Shown here: piece after piece, positions 50,015-60,013 of the stretch
Layout of the letters: each line of letters begins with the position of its first letter
How positions within the stretch are numbered: the first letter of the stretch is position 1
Assembly: GCA_021733665.1 (NCBI GenBank)
Contig: JAHREI010000004.1
Coordinates: 310,001-374,000, forward strand
DNA from: Bacillus subtilis
GTDB taxonomy: Bacteria; Pseudomonadota; Alphaproteobacteria; Rhizobiales; Rhizobiaceae
Reading direction: 5' to 3'
Length of the DNA: 64,000 nucleotides
The notes under the pieces: model-generated
Database searches by the model: none
The model's input: only the letters and a program-made list of their open reading frames with translations
What the model was told of the DNA's origin: nothing
Translations under genes and position numbers: made by a program

Positions 50015-51075
50015 CGTGCGCGCGTCCGTGGGTCGAGTGTCCGATAGAGCAGATCGGAAAGCAGATTAAGGGCAATAAACACAGAGCCGATGATAATGGT
50101 GCCGCCAAGAACAGCATTCATATCAGCGCTTTGCAGAGAATTGGTGATATAGAGGCCAAGACCCGGCCATGAGAATACGGTCTCAGTCAGAACCGAGCCT
50201 TCAAGCATACCGGCATAGGACAGAGCAATCACGGTGACGAGCGGTACTGCAGCATTGCGCAGAGCATGACCCCAGATGATTTTTGTCTCACTCAGACCTT
50301 TTGCACGGGCAGCAACGATATATTCCTGATCCAGTTCATTCAGCATGAATGAACGGGTCATACGGCTGATATAGGCCATCGAGAAATAACCGAGCAGCGA
50401 TGCAGGCAGAATAATATGCGAGATAATATTGCCCAGTGCATCCCATTGACGCTGAATAATCGCATCCAGAATGTAAAGACCGGTGATTGAGGTGAAGGTA
50501 TATTCATAGGCTACGTCAATACGACCCGGACCTGCAACCCAGCCAAGCTTTGCGTAGAAAATCAGCAGGCAGATCATACCGAGCCAGAAAATCGGCACAG
50601 AATAACCGAACAGGCCGACAACGCGTACCAGCTGATCAATAAAGCTGCCGCGCTTTACAGCTGCGAGCACGCCAAGCGGAATACCGAAAACTGCACCGAT
50701 CAGTGTACCGATGGTGGCCAGTTCCATGGTTGCCGGGAAAACGCGTTTGATATCTGTCATGACCGGATTAGAGGTCAGAACCGACATGCCGAAATCGCCG
50801 GACAGAGCCTTCTGGACATAAATAATAAACTGCTGCCAGACAGGTAAGTTAAATCCTAACTCTTCGCGGGTGCGCTCAATAACATGAGCCGGTGCGCGGT
50901 CACCGAGAATTGCAAGAACCGGATCAACCGGAATGACGCGACCGATAAAGAAGGTCACTGCGAGCAATCCGAGATAGGTTGTGATGACGACCAGCAAGAA
51001 GCTCCCGATGCCGAGAGCCCATTTGCTGATCCGGGCGTTTTTGCGCCCGGATGTTGTTACAGTAGTTACACTCAT
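50011..51075 (-). CDS. Oligo/dipeptide ABC transporter permease (DppB-like)
   Basis: Permease of 354 residues. Family marks are the N-terminal helix region with VDPVLAILGDRAPAHVIERTREELGFNLPVWQQFIIYVQKALSGDFG, the EAA loop VAARAKGLSETKIIWGHALRNAAVPLVTVIALSY, and SVLTETVFSWPGLGLYITNSL near the end. The start lies six bases after the binding-protein stop codon. Confidence 0.92.
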   Translation of the reverse strand: MSVTTVTTSGRKNARISKWALGIGSFLLVVITTYLGLLAVTFFIGRVIPVDPVLAILGDRAPAHVIERTREELGFNLPVWQQFIIYVQKALSGDFGMSVLTSNPVMTDIKRVFPATMELATIGTLIGAVFGIPLGVLAAVKRGSFIDQLVRVVGLFGYSVPIFWLGMICLLIFYAKLGWVAGPGRIDVAYEYTFTSITGLYILDAIIQRQWDALGNIISHIILPASLLGYFSMAYISRMTRSFMLNELDQEYIVAARAKGLSETKIIWGHALRNAAVPLVTVIALSYAGMLEGSVLTETVFSWPGLGLYITNSLQSADMNAVLGGTIIIGSVFIALNLLSDLLYRTLDPRTRAR

Positions 51076-51081
51076 ACCGTG

Positions 51082-52716
51082 TTATTTCTTCGATACGTTG
51101 TAGACAGAGTTGGTAGTGAAGGTCACGCCCAGCTTGTAGTTTTCAACATTGTTGCGATAAGCAGCAACTTCGGTCTGCTGGAACAGCACCACAAACGGAC
51201 CATCATCCAGCAGTTTTTTCTGCAGGTCGACATACATTTGCGCACGCTTTTCTGTATCACGTTCCAGAACAGCAGCCTTGGTTTCCTTTGTCAGCTCAGG
51301 AATATCCCATGCGTTACGCCATGCGAGTGTTTTAGCCGATGCATCATCTGCATTGTCAGGATTGCTGGCAAAAGTATCCGCATTGGTGTTCGGATCCCAG
51401 TAGTCTGTACCCCACTGACCGATATAGAGATCGTGCTTACGGGCACGATATTTGGTCAGGGTCTGTTTGCCGTCACCCGGAATGATTTCCATTTTGACGC
51501 CGGCCTGAGCAAAGGTCTGCTGGATGGATTCAGCAATACCGGTTACCGGCTGGGAGGAACGAACATCCATGGAAATGCTGAAGCCGTCTTTCAGACCGGC
51601 TTTTTCCAGCAGTTCCTTGGCCTTGGCTACATCGAGCTTGTAAGGCTTTTCATCGGATGCACCGAGCAGACCTTTTGGCAGGAATGTCTGGTGCTGAACA
51701 CCGATATGTTTCACCAGAGTTGATGAAATCGCATCGTAGTCAACCAGATATTTCAGAGCTTCACGAACTTCAGGCTTGGCCAGAGTTTCGTTTTTCTGAT
51801 TGAGGCTGAAGTAATAAACAGTGCCTTTTGGCGAAGCAGACAGGGAAATGCCGTCTGTTTTTGTAACTGCATCAATATCGCCCGGCTCAAGGTTACGCGC
51901 TACGTCGATATCGCCCTTTTCAAGCATCAGACGCTGGGTAGCGCTTTCCTTGACGTAGCGGTAAATCGCGCGTTTCAGCGGGGATTTGTCACCGCGATAA
52001 TTATCATTGCGCTCAAGTACGATAATTTCATTGGCGCGCCAGTCGCGAACGATCATCGGACCGGAACCGGCATAGTTGGTTTTCAGCCAGCCATAGCCGT
52101 AATCATTGTCTTTGGCGTTTTCTTCAACCAGCTTCTTGTCAACAATGGATGCCACGTCAGCGGTAAGGCAGTTCAGCACGAAGCTTGGTGCATAGGACTG
52201 GTCAACAGTGATGACGAGAGTGTTGGCGTCTGTTGCCTTGACTTTTTCTTCAATATTGTCCGGTGTGAAACCGAACTGTGTGAGGATGAAAGACGGGCTC
52301 TTGTCGATCTTGACAGCGCGGATGAGCGAGTAAGCAACATCTTCAGCGGTCAGAGGATTGCCGGAAGCGAATTTCTGGCCTTCACGGATTTTGAATGTAT
52401 AGGTCAGGCCGTCTTCGGAAACTTCCCAGCTTTCCGCAGCATCGCCGATAACCTTGGAGGCGTCATTCGGGTCAAGACGCAGCAGACGGTCATAGGTGTT
52501 GCCGAGAATTTCGCCGGTGGACAGCTCGAAAGATTCCGCCGGATCCAGCGTGATCATATCATCAAATGTCCAGCCCAGAACCAGCGTGTCAGCCGGTGTT
52601 GCAGCCTGTACCGCTGCGGCGCTGACAAAGACGCCGAGAGCGGCGGTTGCAGCCAGATATCCAAAACGATTTAAAGATTTAATCCCAGCGGAATTTTTAA
52701 TCATTTTATACCCCAT
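51082..52716 (-). CDS. ABC transporter substrate-binding protein, peptide type (SBP_bac_5)
   Basis: Periplasmic binding protein of 544 residues for peptides or related compounds. Signal peptide to about residue 38 (AAAVQAATP). Domain features are LDPAESFELSTGEILGNTYDRLLRLD, an AESWEVSEDGLTYTFKIREGQKFASGNPLTAEDVAYSL block, VREALKYLVDYDAI and the C-terminal WGTDYWDPNTNADTF. The ATG at 52716 or the one at 52704 could be used; GGGG precedes the second, GGGA the first. Together with the M19 dipeptidase upstream it points to dipeptide uptake and use, though cell-wall peptides are also possible. Confidence 0.9.
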   Translation of the reverse strand: MGYKMIKNSAGIKSLNRFGYLAATAALGVFVSAAAVQAATPADTLVLGWTFDDMITLDPAESFELSTGEILGNTYDRLLRLDPNDASKVIGDAAESWEVSEDGLTYTFKIREGQKFASGNPLTAEDVAYSLIRAVKIDKSPSFILTQFGFTPDNIEEKVKATDANTLVITVDQSYAPSFVLNCLTADVASIVDKKLVEENAKDNDYGYGWLKTNYAGSGPMIVRDWRANEIIVLERNDNYRGDKSPLKRAIYRYVKESATQRLMLEKGDIDVARNLEPGDIDAVTKTDGISLSASPKGTVYYFSLNQKNETLAKPEVREALKYLVDYDAISSTLVKHIGVQHQTFLPKGLLGASDEKPYKLDVAKAKELLEKAGLKDGFSISMDVRSSQPVTGIAESIQQTFAQAGVKMEIIPGDGKQTLTKYRARKHDLYIGQWGTDYWDPNTNADTFASNPDNADDASAKTLAWRNAWDIPELTKETKAAVLERDTEKRAQMYVDLQKKLLDDGPFVVLFQQTEVAAYRNNVENYKLGVTFTTNSVYNVSKK

Positions 52717-52887
52717 ATTTCATCCCAAATGATTAACCGGTCACCCGGCTTACGATAGTTAAAACACGTCTATCGTGCCGTGTATTCTGTTTCTGCCGAT
52801 ACTCTCCGGCAGAAATTTTATTATGTATCATATGACTGAATTGCAGGACTCCGCAAGCAGGCCAACATTCGTCGTCAACTGTTTGTT

Positions 52888-53952
52888 TTAGTGCTTTTCA
52901 TGCCATGCGGAACGCAGCACACGCAGCCAGTTGTCACGGCAGATTTTTGCTAGATCATCTTCACCATAGCCTGCTTCACGCAGTGCCTGCACGAGGTTCT
53001 GTGTTCCGGCAGCATCCTTAATACCATCCGGTATCGGACCGCCGTCATAATCTGAACCGAGCGCCACGCCGTCGATGCCGACTTTGCCGACCAGATAATC
53101 AATGTGGCGTACCATATCGCTGAACGGTGTTGCGGTGTTAACCTGACCATCCGCACGCAACATAGTGGTGACATAGTTGAGGCCGACCAGACCATTGCTT
53201 TCAGCAATTGCATCAAGCTGTTTGTCGGTAAGGTTACGTGCAACCGGTGTCAGAGCATGGGCATTGGAATGGCTGCAAACGAGCGGCTGATTGCTCAGTT
53301 TCGCGACATCCCAGAAGCCTTTTTCAGTGATATGCGACAAGTCAATGAGAATGCCGAGGCTGTTACAGGCCTTAATCAGTTCGCGCCCGGCATCAGTCAG
53401 ACCCGGAGCGGTATCAGGACTCATCGGATAGGAGAAAGGCACGCCATGTCCGAAAATATTATGACGGCTCCAGACAGGGCCAAGTGAACGCAAACCGGCC
53501 TGATAGAACAGTTCCAGTGCTTTCAGGTCTTTATCAAGCGCTTCACAGCCTTCCATATGCAGGACAGCTGCAAAGTCACCGTCGACCAGCGCATTGTCGA
53601 TATCCTGACCGGTACGGCAGATTTTCCAGCCGCCGGCACGTTCAAGCTTATAGGCAATGTCAATAAATTCGCTGGCGATATCGAAAGAATAGGTGCGGTC
53701 AATCGGTTCGGCCAGAGGTGTATCATAATGGCCGTTGCTGTCCGGTTCGTCGAAAATGGTTTCGCCGGTAGCAGGGTTGGGAATATAAATGGCACACAGA
53801 CCGCCAGCCAGACCGCCTTTGCGGGAGCGCGGCAGGTCGATATGCCCCTGATCTGTTCCCTCGATAAATTCCTTTACCGGATCTTCGCCTTTATTGCGGC
53901 TCTCCCACAGACGAAGCAGCACATCATTATGGCCGTCAAAAACTGCTTGCAT
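52888..53952 (-). CDS. Dipeptidase, peptidase family M19 (renal dipeptidase type)
   Basis: Zinc enzyme that splits dipeptides, often with a D-residue at the C-terminal side. It has 354 residues with the M19 metal ligands: DGHND (His8, Asp10), bridging Glu in LHMEGCEAL, two later His in DLSHITEKGFWDVAK and VCSHSNAHAL, and GSDYDGG near the end. No signal peptide, so cytoplasmic. It lies 171 bases upstream of the dipeptide-type ABC operon on the same strand, which suggests that imported dipeptides are hydrolysed by it. Confidence 0.92.
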   Translation of the reverse strand: MQAVFDGHNDVLLRLWESRNKGEDPVKEFIEGTDQGHIDLPRSRKGGLAGGLCAIYIPNPATGETIFDEPDSNGHYDTPLAEPIDRTYSFDIASEFIDIAYKLERAGGWKICRTGQDIDNALVDGDFAAVLHMEGCEALDKDLKALELFYQAGLRSLGPVWSRHNIFGHGVPFSYPMSPDTAPGLTDAGRELIKACNSLGILIDLSHITEKGFWDVAKLSNQPLVCSHSNAHALTPVARNLTDKQLDAIAESNGLVGLNYVTTMLRADGQVNTATPFSDMVRHIDYLVGKVGIDGVALGSDYDGGPIPDGIKDAAGTQNLVQALREAGYGEDDLAKICRDNWLRVLRSAWHEKH

Positions 53953-54324
53953 GATATAATTCCCAATTTCCTCAGCCTTACATAAAATCAGGGAGGCTGT
54001 TTAAGTCAAGCAGGGGGAGAGAAGCTGATTGTTGATGTCGTTTTGCGGCATATGCGACAGATTATGAAACTGTCCAAAATGACGAAGACGGAGCACAAAA
54101 TGCTGGAAAAAGAGGTGAATGTTTCATTTTTCAAATAGATGCATGCAAAATACGCATAGCTTTATGCTGAAAAAACAAACCATATTCAGAGTGAATGTCT
54201 TCATTCAAGCTTTTGTTTTTTATAATAAAATCAATGTATTTTAGCAAAATTTCTGAAATAATGAAAAAAGCGCCGTATTTTTAAAAATACGGCGCTTTGC
54301 GTTTTTTGACTAAATTATCAAGAA
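53953..54324. other. Intergenic region
   Basis: About 370 AT-rich bases. The dipeptidase promoter is expected near 53960-54050 and the Omp terminator lies at 54267. No other feature is seen. Confidence 0.35.
54267..54304 (-). terminator. Terminator of the Omp25-like gene
   Basis: Perfect 16-bp palindrome AAAGCGCCGTATTTTT / AAAAATACGGCGCTTT, followed by T on the minus strand. Confidence 0.85.
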
Positions 54325-54963
54325 TCAGAAGCGGTAGTTCACACCGGCCTTCAGGGCGTGTGTCTTCAGATTGTTTTCATAGCGGGTGTCATTCACGCTG
54401 GTTTTAACACCGTTGTGACGCATGTAGTTGTATTCTGCTTTCACAGAGAACGGACCGGAAAGCTGCTGTTCAACACCGGCGCCGAGCTGCACACCACCAG
54501 CCCACTTGGAACCGGATGTTACATTGTCTTTTGGCTTGAACTTAGTGGTGCCATAACCAACAGTACCGTAAACAAGGGTCTTATCCATTGCATAACCGGC
54601 TTTGACTTTAGCTACACCGCTCCAGGACTGCTGCAGACGGCCGCCGTTCTGAATTTTGTGCTCGGCTTCACCGAAGTTACCTTCGAGTTCACCACCATAA
54701 ACAAAGTTGCCGGACTGGAAGTTCTTACCGGCTACGATGCCGCCCAGAGCCGAAGTGCGGCTCGAGAACGGGCTAGGGGTCTTGGAAGAGGTTGTTCCAA
54801 TCTGCGCACCGACATAGTTGCCTTCCCATGTCGCAGGAGCATCATAGCTCGATGAGCTGTCATTGTAGCTATAGTCGTTGTTGAAAGCATCTGCTGCCAG
54901 AGCAGGAGCCTGTGTGAGGGCCAGTGCAAATGCTGCTGAGCTGAAAAGAATAATGTTACGCAT
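54325..54963 (-). CDS. Omp25/Omp31-family outer membrane protein
   Basis: Eight-stranded beta-barrel protein of 212 residues. Signal peptide (residues 1-23, cut after PALA), then a disordered Asp/Ser/Tyr-rich segment and strands such as WEGNYVGAQIGTT, FVYGGELEGNFGEAEH, KAGYAMDKTLVYGTVGYGTT and the barrel end HALKAGVNYRF with the C-terminal Phe. This family includes major outer-membrane antigens of Brucella; here identity as Omp25 itself is not claimed, since rhizobia carry many paralogues. It is a single-gene unit with a strong terminator. Confidence 0.88.
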   Translation of the reverse strand: MRNIILFSSAAFALALTQAPALAADAFNNDYSYNDSSSSYDAPATWEGNYVGAQIGTTSSKTPSPFSSRTSALGGIVAGKNFQSGNFVYGGELEGNFGEAEHKIQNGGRLQQSWSGVAKVKAGYAMDKTLVYGTVGYGTTKFKPKDNVTSGSKWAGGVQLGAGVEQQLSGPFSVKAEYNYMRHNGVKTSVNDTRYENNLKTHALKAGVNYRF

Positions 54964-55176
54964 AGTCCGGCTCCGTCTTTACCTTAAACGGTAATGGGTG
55001 AAATCTTTATAGCGCTGTGCCTTTCAGATGAGTCTTTCGGGACGTGCGCCTTTGAGCCGGTTATGAAGGTTAATTGTGACCAATTTGGTTTATGTTTGCC
55101 ATAATCGCTGGTCAGAAACCTTATTGTTTTGTTTATCATTAACAGCGGGTTAACAACAAGAACCGCTGCATAATTG

Positions 55177-56070
55177 TCAAATCAGCCCCAGCCCGCGCAT
55201 GCTGACATGTCCGGCTTTGCCGATAATAATATGATCATGGACAGCAATATTCATCGGGGATGCAATCGAAATAATTAGCTTGGTCATATCAATATCAGCC
55301 CGCGACGGGTTGGCATCACCTGAAGGATGATTATGGAACAAGATAAGGGCTGTAGAAGATAGTTCCAATGCCCGTTTAATGACTTCACGCGGATAGACCG
55401 GTGTATGATCGACCGTACCGATTTGTTGAACTTCATCGGCGATCAGCCGGTTTTTCTTATCAAGAAATAAGATGCGGAATTGCTCGCGGTTTTCATATGC
55501 CATTGAGGTCATGCAATAGGCGATGACCTTGCTCCATGAATCGAGAATATCCTTTTTCATGATTTCGCTTTTGCCTGACCGGCGGGCACAGGCATTGAGC
55601 AATTTAATGTCCTGAGCAACAGCTTCGCCACAGCCTGCAACTTCCCTTAGTAATTGCGGCTCAGCGCCAAGAACACCCGCAAAGCTGCCAAAGCGGTTGA
55701 GTAAGGCTTTGGCCAATGGTTTGGTATCTGCCCGTGCAATTGTGCGAAACAGCAGCAATTCCAGCAACTCGTAATCAGCCAATACGTCATCGCCATGATT
55801 GACAAAACGCTCACGCAGGCGTTGACGGTGACCGCTATAATGCGGCTTGGCCTTTTTAGGTGTGGTGACAGGCCGAGCTGCTTGTGGCTGCGAGAAAAAG
55901 CTATCAGGTGGACGGGCTGGCTGGTTCTCCGCCAGCCCTTTTAAAGCAGAAAGGCTATTGGGCACCTGACGCACCGCACTAACTTCGTCAAAACTTTGTA
56001 AATGCTGGTCGCCTTCATCTGGCAGGTAGTGCTCTGCATGATCATCCGCAGGCGGAAATTGTTTGGCCAT
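55177..56070 (-). CDS. radC: RadC family JAB-domain protein
   Basis: This 297-residue protein has a C-terminal JAB/MPN-type domain with the metal motif [15 protein letters not shown] and an upstream helix-hairpin-helix-like part ([25 protein letters not shown]). RadC was once linked to DNA repair; its true function is unknown. The first 85 or so residues (Gln/Pro-rich) extend beyond the usual RadC start at the [10 protein letters not shown] motif, a feature of rhizobial members. ATG at 56070 is preferred to the GTG at 56094. Confidence 0.88.
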   Translation of the reverse strand: MAKQFPPADDHAEHYLPDEGDQHLQSFDEVSAVRQVPNSLSALKGLAENQPARPPDSFFSQPQAARPVTTPKKAKPHYSGHRQRLRERFVNHGDDVLADYELLELLLFRTIARADTKPLAKALLNRFGSFAGVLGAEPQLLREVAGCGEAVAQDIKLLNACARRSGKSEIMKKDILDSWSKVIAYCMTSMAYENREQFRILFLDKKNRLIADEVQQIGTVDHTPVYPREVIKRALELSSTALILFHNHPSGDANPSRADIDMTKLIISIASPMNIAVHDHIIIGKAGHVSMRGLGLI

Positions 56071-56227
56071 TCTGTAACGTGCCCCCGAATGCACAGATGG
56101 CTACCGCATCGAGAAGCGGTTTCCGTTTTCAAATTAAACGGAATTTTACAGAATGGTCTATGGAAAAAAGCGTTGAAACAGGATTGTTGAACAATTTAAG
56201 TATTTGATTGTATTTCTTAAATTGATT

Positions 56228-57028
56228 TTACACTGTCTTTTCATCGGGTGCAGGAATGAGACCCGGCCAGTAAAACGCATCGGCTGTCGGGCGTGCGCCA
56301 AAGATTGCCTGACCAACGCGGACAATATCCGCGCCTTCTTCGATCGCCGCTTCGAAATCACCGGACATCCCCATAGAGAGTTTGGTGATACCGGAATGGC
56401 GCTGTGTCGCTTGATCACGCAAACTGCGCAGCAGCCGGAAGCAAGGGCGCACTTTATCAAGATCAGAGCTGAACAAAGCAAGGGTCATCAGACCGCACGG
56501 TCTCAAACGCGGATAATCCGGCAGACGCTCAATGAAAGCCAGCAGATCGTCGGGATGAAGGCCATATTTGCTGATCTCCCCGGATGTATTGACCTGAACA
56601 TAGACATCCAAATCTTTATTTTCACTTTCCAGCCGGCGGTTTAGCTCTTCTGCAAGACGGATACTGTCGAGCGCATGAAACTCTGTGGCGAAGCGCGTGA
56701 GATATTTGACCTTATTGGTCTGGAGATGACCGATAATGCTCCAGTTAATTGCAAGATCATCGAGTTTCTCACGTTTGTCGCGGGCTTCCTGAAGTTTGTT
56801 CTCGCCGAAATCCGTGATCCCTGCAGCAAAGGCATAGCGCAGAATATGTGCCGGTACTGTTTTGGTGATAGGCAGCAGACGTACATCTTCTGGCTTGCGG
56901 CCACTGCGCAAGGCTGCCGCAGCGATACGTTCTCGAACCAGTTGTAAATTCTCAGCAAAGCGAATTGCCGGTGCTTCACCGAAACGGGCGACATCTTCAG
57001 GTGAAAGGCTGGAAAGCAACTGGTCCAT
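56228..57028 (-). CDS. yggS: YggS family pyridoxal-phosphate homeostasis protein
   Basis: PLP-binding barrel protein (alanine-racemase-like fold, no racemase activity known) that controls cellular PLP and amino-acid balance. It has 266 residues. PLP lysine is in LPITKTVPAH (Lys56); other marks are DFGENKLQEARDK, WSIIGHLQTNKVKYL, VQVNTSGEISKYGL and LSMGMSGDFEAAIEEGADIVRVG. It lies in the same direction as, and just downstream of, a MocR-type PLP regulator gene, fitting a B6-related neighbourhood. Confidence 0.93.
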   Translation of the reverse strand: MDQLLSSLSPEDVARFGEAPAIRFAENLQLVRERIAAAALRSGRKPEDVRLLPITKTVPAHILRYAFAAGITDFGENKLQEARDKREKLDDLAINWSIIGHLQTNKVKYLTRFATEFHALDSIRLAEELNRRLESENKDLDVYVQVNTSGEISKYGLHPDDLLAFIERLPDYPRLRPCGLMTLALFSSDLDKVRPCFRLLRSLRDQATQRHSGITKLSMGMSGDFEAAIEEGADIVRVGQAIFGARPTADAFYWPGLIPAPDEKTV

Positions 57029-57139
57029 GGCACATATCTTTCATGCTTGTTGCCTTGCGTGCAGGCAAAATACGGCATCAAGCGTACTACGGAGACGATT
57101 GCTTTTAACCGGCCGCTTTTCATTTCACGGGCAGGCCAT

Positions 57140-58681
57140 TTAAACCACTGGCACTTTGATGTTCTGAAAAGCCGTTTTGAGCTTTTTAACCGCACCTTCA
57201 AGCTCTGCCGGTGTATAGGCTGCAAAGCCCATCAGAAAACCGGCTCTGCCGGTGCCGGATGCATGCAGCGGGGATAGTCCCAGCAGTTCAACACCAACGC
57301 GTCTTGCAGCATCAATCGCTGCACGCTCCGATATTTCGCAGGTAAGCAGGCATGGCATTTGCAGGCCGCCGATCGGTACGCGGGGTTCAACAAAATCACT
57401 CAGATGCGTTGTGACAAGCTTTGTGAGAACCTCAAGCCGCTCTGCATAGATATTACGCATGGTACGGATATGGGCACCGAAATGTCCACCTTCCATAAAA
57501 CGGGCGAGGGTAAGCTGTGCAAGTGATGCTGTGTGGCCGTCCAGCAGGGTGCGGGCTGTGGTCATGGGTTTAACCAGTTGCGGCGGCAGCACGATGTAAC
57601 CGATACGCAGACCCGGAAACAGAGATTTGGTGAAAGTACCGATATAGATCGTGCGGTCATGGGGATCGAGCCCCTGTACACAGGCAGTGGGTTTGCCGGT
57701 ATAACGAAATTCGCTGTCGTAATCGTCTTCGATAATCCATGCCTGATGGCGCGATGCCCATTCGATCAGGGCCAGCCGCCTGTCCAGCGCCAGTGTTGCA
57801 CCGGTCGGAAACTGATGGGACGGGGTGAGAAAGACAGCTTTTGCTCTGAGCGGGTCTTCAAGAATATGCTCGGCAACAATACCCTGCCGGTCAACGGGAA
57901 CTGGCACGGGGATCAGACCGGCGGCATCAAAAGCTCTGCGGGCACCGTAATAGACCGGATCTTCAATGAAAATACTGTCACCTGTATCCAGCAACATATT
58001 GGCGCAAAGTGTCAGTGCTTGCTGCGAACTGGTCAAGACCAGCACACGGTCGGCCGTTGCGCGGGCTCCGCGTTCCAGATTGACATAATCGGCAATCGCA
58101 CGGCGCAATGGCTCTGTGCCTTGCGGATTGCCATGCAGCAGTGCTTGTGTGCCGGTTTCTTTGAGAACCTGCCGTTCAAGCCGTTCCCAGAGCTGGATCG
58201 GAAAACTGCATGTTTCCGGCAAACCCGGGGCAAAGGGGCGGGGAATCAGCTGTTCACGCACACCGCCGCTACGAAACATGGCATTGCCGCGTTTACTCAG
58301 GTTTGGTGCCTGATTACGTGCCAGTGCATCCCGTTGCGAAAGCCTGCGCCCCGCAGAGAAATCAGTCATCTCAGCCACGAAACTACCGCTGCCGACGCGA
58401 CGCTCAATGAAACCTTCTGCATGGAGCTGGCTATAGGCGGCCTCAATCGTATCGCGTGATACATCCAGCGATGTAGCCAATGCGCGGGAGGCGGGGAGCG
58501 GTTTGCCCGGTACCAAGGCGCCGTTGATGATCAGCTGGCGGATAGCGCGCTGTATACGTGCATGAAGCGGCATCGCGGCGTTCGCCGGATGCGCGATCCA
58601 TGCTTTGACAGATTCAAGTTGGGAGTGCCTGAACAATTGGTCTGGTTCCGATGAGATAAGTGGATGGAGATAACAGACCAT
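57140..58681 (-). CDS. pdxR: MocR-family PLP-dependent regulator (PdxR-like)
   Basis: This regulator of 513 residues has an N-terminal GntR winged helix (about 38-102, RIQRAIRQLIINGALVPGKPLPASRALATSLDVSRDTIEAAYSQL) and a C-terminal aminotransferase-like domain that binds PLP (Lys352 in TFTKSLFPGLRIGY; YYGARR region; EDDYDSEFRY). MocR proteins of the PdxR type sense PLP and control vitamin B6 genes. It is divergent from a benE-pdxY pair across a 96-base gap that contains an inverted repeat. The very first codons overlap a possible -10 region, so translation may start later (a TTG at 58636 is one option). The symbol pdxR is by context. Confidence 0.88.
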   Translation of the reverse strand: MVCYLHPLISSEPDQLFRHSQLESVKAWIAHPANAAMPLHARIQRAIRQLIINGALVPGKPLPASRALATSLDVSRDTIEAAYSQLHAEGFIERRVGSGSFVAEMTDFSAGRRLSQRDALARNQAPNLSKRGNAMFRSGGVREQLIPRPFAPGLPETCSFPIQLWERLERQVLKETGTQALLHGNPQGTEPLRRAIADYVNLERGARATADRVLVLTSSQQALTLCANMLLDTGDSIFIEDPVYYGARRAFDAAGLIPVPVPVDRQGIVAEHILEDPLRAKAVFLTPSHQFPTGATLALDRRLALIEWASRHQAWIIEDDYDSEFRYTGKPTACVQGLDPHDRTIYIGTFTKSLFPGLRIGYIVLPPQLVKPMTTARTLLDGHTASLAQLTLARFMEGGHFGAHIRTMRNIYAERLEVLTKLVTTHLSDFVEPRVPIGGLQMPCLLTCEISERAAIDAARRVGVELLGLSPLHASGTGRAGFLMGFAAYTPAELEGAVKKLKTAFQNIKVPVV

Positions 58682-58682
58682 T

Positions 58683-58720
58683 CACAGGTTAAAAGTCAAG
58701 CGCATCATGACGAACCTGTG
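58683..58720. promoter_or_regulatory. Candidate operator between the MocR gene and benE-pdxY
   Basis: Inverted repeat CACAGGTT / AACCTGTG with 22 bases between the arms (30 bases centre to centre, three helical turns). On the minus strand a -35-like CTTGAC lies between the arms. Position and spacing suit a dimeric MocR-type regulator. Confidence 0.45.
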
Positions 58721-58777
58721 GCTCGCCGCTTTTACACAGAACCGGCGGAACCGCAGCCATATTAGAAAGCCTGTTTT

Positions 58778-60013
58778 ATGTCCCAGACTATTCCGCCACC
58801 GTCTCCCTTGCGCTTCAGCGATCTGACCCATCCGATTGTTGCAGGGCTGATTTCTGTGATCGTCAATTACGGGGGAACTTTTATTCTTGTTTTTCAGGCG
58901 GCAAAGATCGCCGGTCTCAGTCCCGAGCTGACAGCGTCATGGGTGTGGTCTGTGTCTATCGGTGTCGGTGTGACAGGGCTGATGCTGAGCTGGTATTTTC
59001 GTGAGCCGATCATCACCGCATGGTCAACACCGGCGGCGGCCTTTCTGGTCACAGCGCTGGCCACAACGCCTTATGCAGAAGCTGTCGGTGCCTATATTAT
59101 CTCGGCGCTTGCCTTTGTGCTGCTCGGGCTTTCCGGCACCTTTGAAAAAGTAATCCGGCTTATTCCGGCAAGTATCGCTTCCGGCCTTCTGGCCGGTATT
59201 TTGCTGCAATTCGGTATTGGTGCCTTTGGTGGTGCAACAGTTGATCCGCTGCTCGTTGGCGGGCTGATTGTGGCTTATGTGTTGCTCAAGCGCTTTACTG
59301 CCCGTTATGCGGTGGTCGGAATTTTAGTGCTGGGCATCGGTTTCCTGCTGGTGCAGGGGCGTGTGGATTTCTCCAATTTGAGCCTCACGCTTGCGGCTCC
59401 GGTGTTTACAATGCCGGTCTTCTCGTTGAATGCATTGTTGAGTGTTGCCCTGCCGCTATTCCTCATCACGCTGACCGGCCAATATATGCCGGGCATGTTA
59501 GTGCTGCGCAATGACGGCTTTAAAACCAGTGCCAATCCGATAGTCACAGTTACCGGCCTTGGCTCGCTGATCATGGCACCATTCGGCTCGCATGCTTTTA
59601 ATATTGCTGCGATTACCGCTGCGATTGCCACAGGCCGCGAAGCGCATGAAGATCCGCGCAAGCGCTGGATTGCCGGTATCGCTGCAGGCGTTTTCTATGT
59701 GCTTGTTGGTGTGTTCGGCGTCACACTTGCTGCGGTCTTCATGGCTTTTCCGGCAACATTTATTACCACGCTGGCTGGTCTTGCTTTGCTCGGTACTATT
59801 GGTGGCAGTCTGGCAGGGGCGCTGGCTGATCCGAAAACCCGTGAAGCGGCATTGATCACCTTTCTGGCCTCCGCTGCCAATATTAATCTGCTGGGGATTG
59901 GCGGGGCATTTTGGGGACTAGTGATTGGTCTGGTTGCCTATATTCTGCTCAACGGACAGTTACCAAAGCGGGATCGTGAAGCGCTGGTCGCTGCCAAAGA
60001 AGGAGTAAAGTAA
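58778..60013 (+). CDS. BenE-family membrane transporter
   Basis: This 411-residue protein has 11-12 membrane helices and resembles BenE (benzoate:H+ symporter-like family): ADLTHPIVAGLISVIVNYGGTF-type start, IITAWSTPAAAFLVTALATTPYAEAVGAYI, PVFSLNALLSVALPLFLITLTGQYMPG and SHAFNIAAITAAIATGREAHEDPRKRW. No benzoate-degradation gene is near; instead it shares one operon with the pyridoxal kinase gene (stop and start overlap by one base) and a MocR regulator is divergent. A vitamin B6 transport role is therefore a reasonable guess. Confidence 0.85.
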   Translation: MSQTIPPPSPLRFSDLTHPIVAGLISVIVNYGGTFILVFQAAKIAGLSPELTASWVWSVSIGVGVTGLMLSWYFREPIITAWSTPAAAFLVTALATTPYAEAVGAYIISALAFVLLGLSGTFEKVIRLIPASIASGLLAGILLQFGIGAFGGATVDPLLVGGLIVAYVLLKRFTARYAVVGILVLGIGFLLVQGRVDFSNLSLTLAAPVFTMPVFSLNALLSVALPLFLITLTGQYMPGMLVLRNDGFKTSANPIVTVTGLGSLIMAPFGSHAFNIAAITAAIATGREAHEDPRKRWIAGIAAGVFYVLVGVFGVTLAAVFMAFPATFITTLAGLALLGTIGGSLAGALADPKTREAALITFLASAANINLLGIGGAFWGLVIGLVAYILLNGQLPKRDREALVAAKEGVK

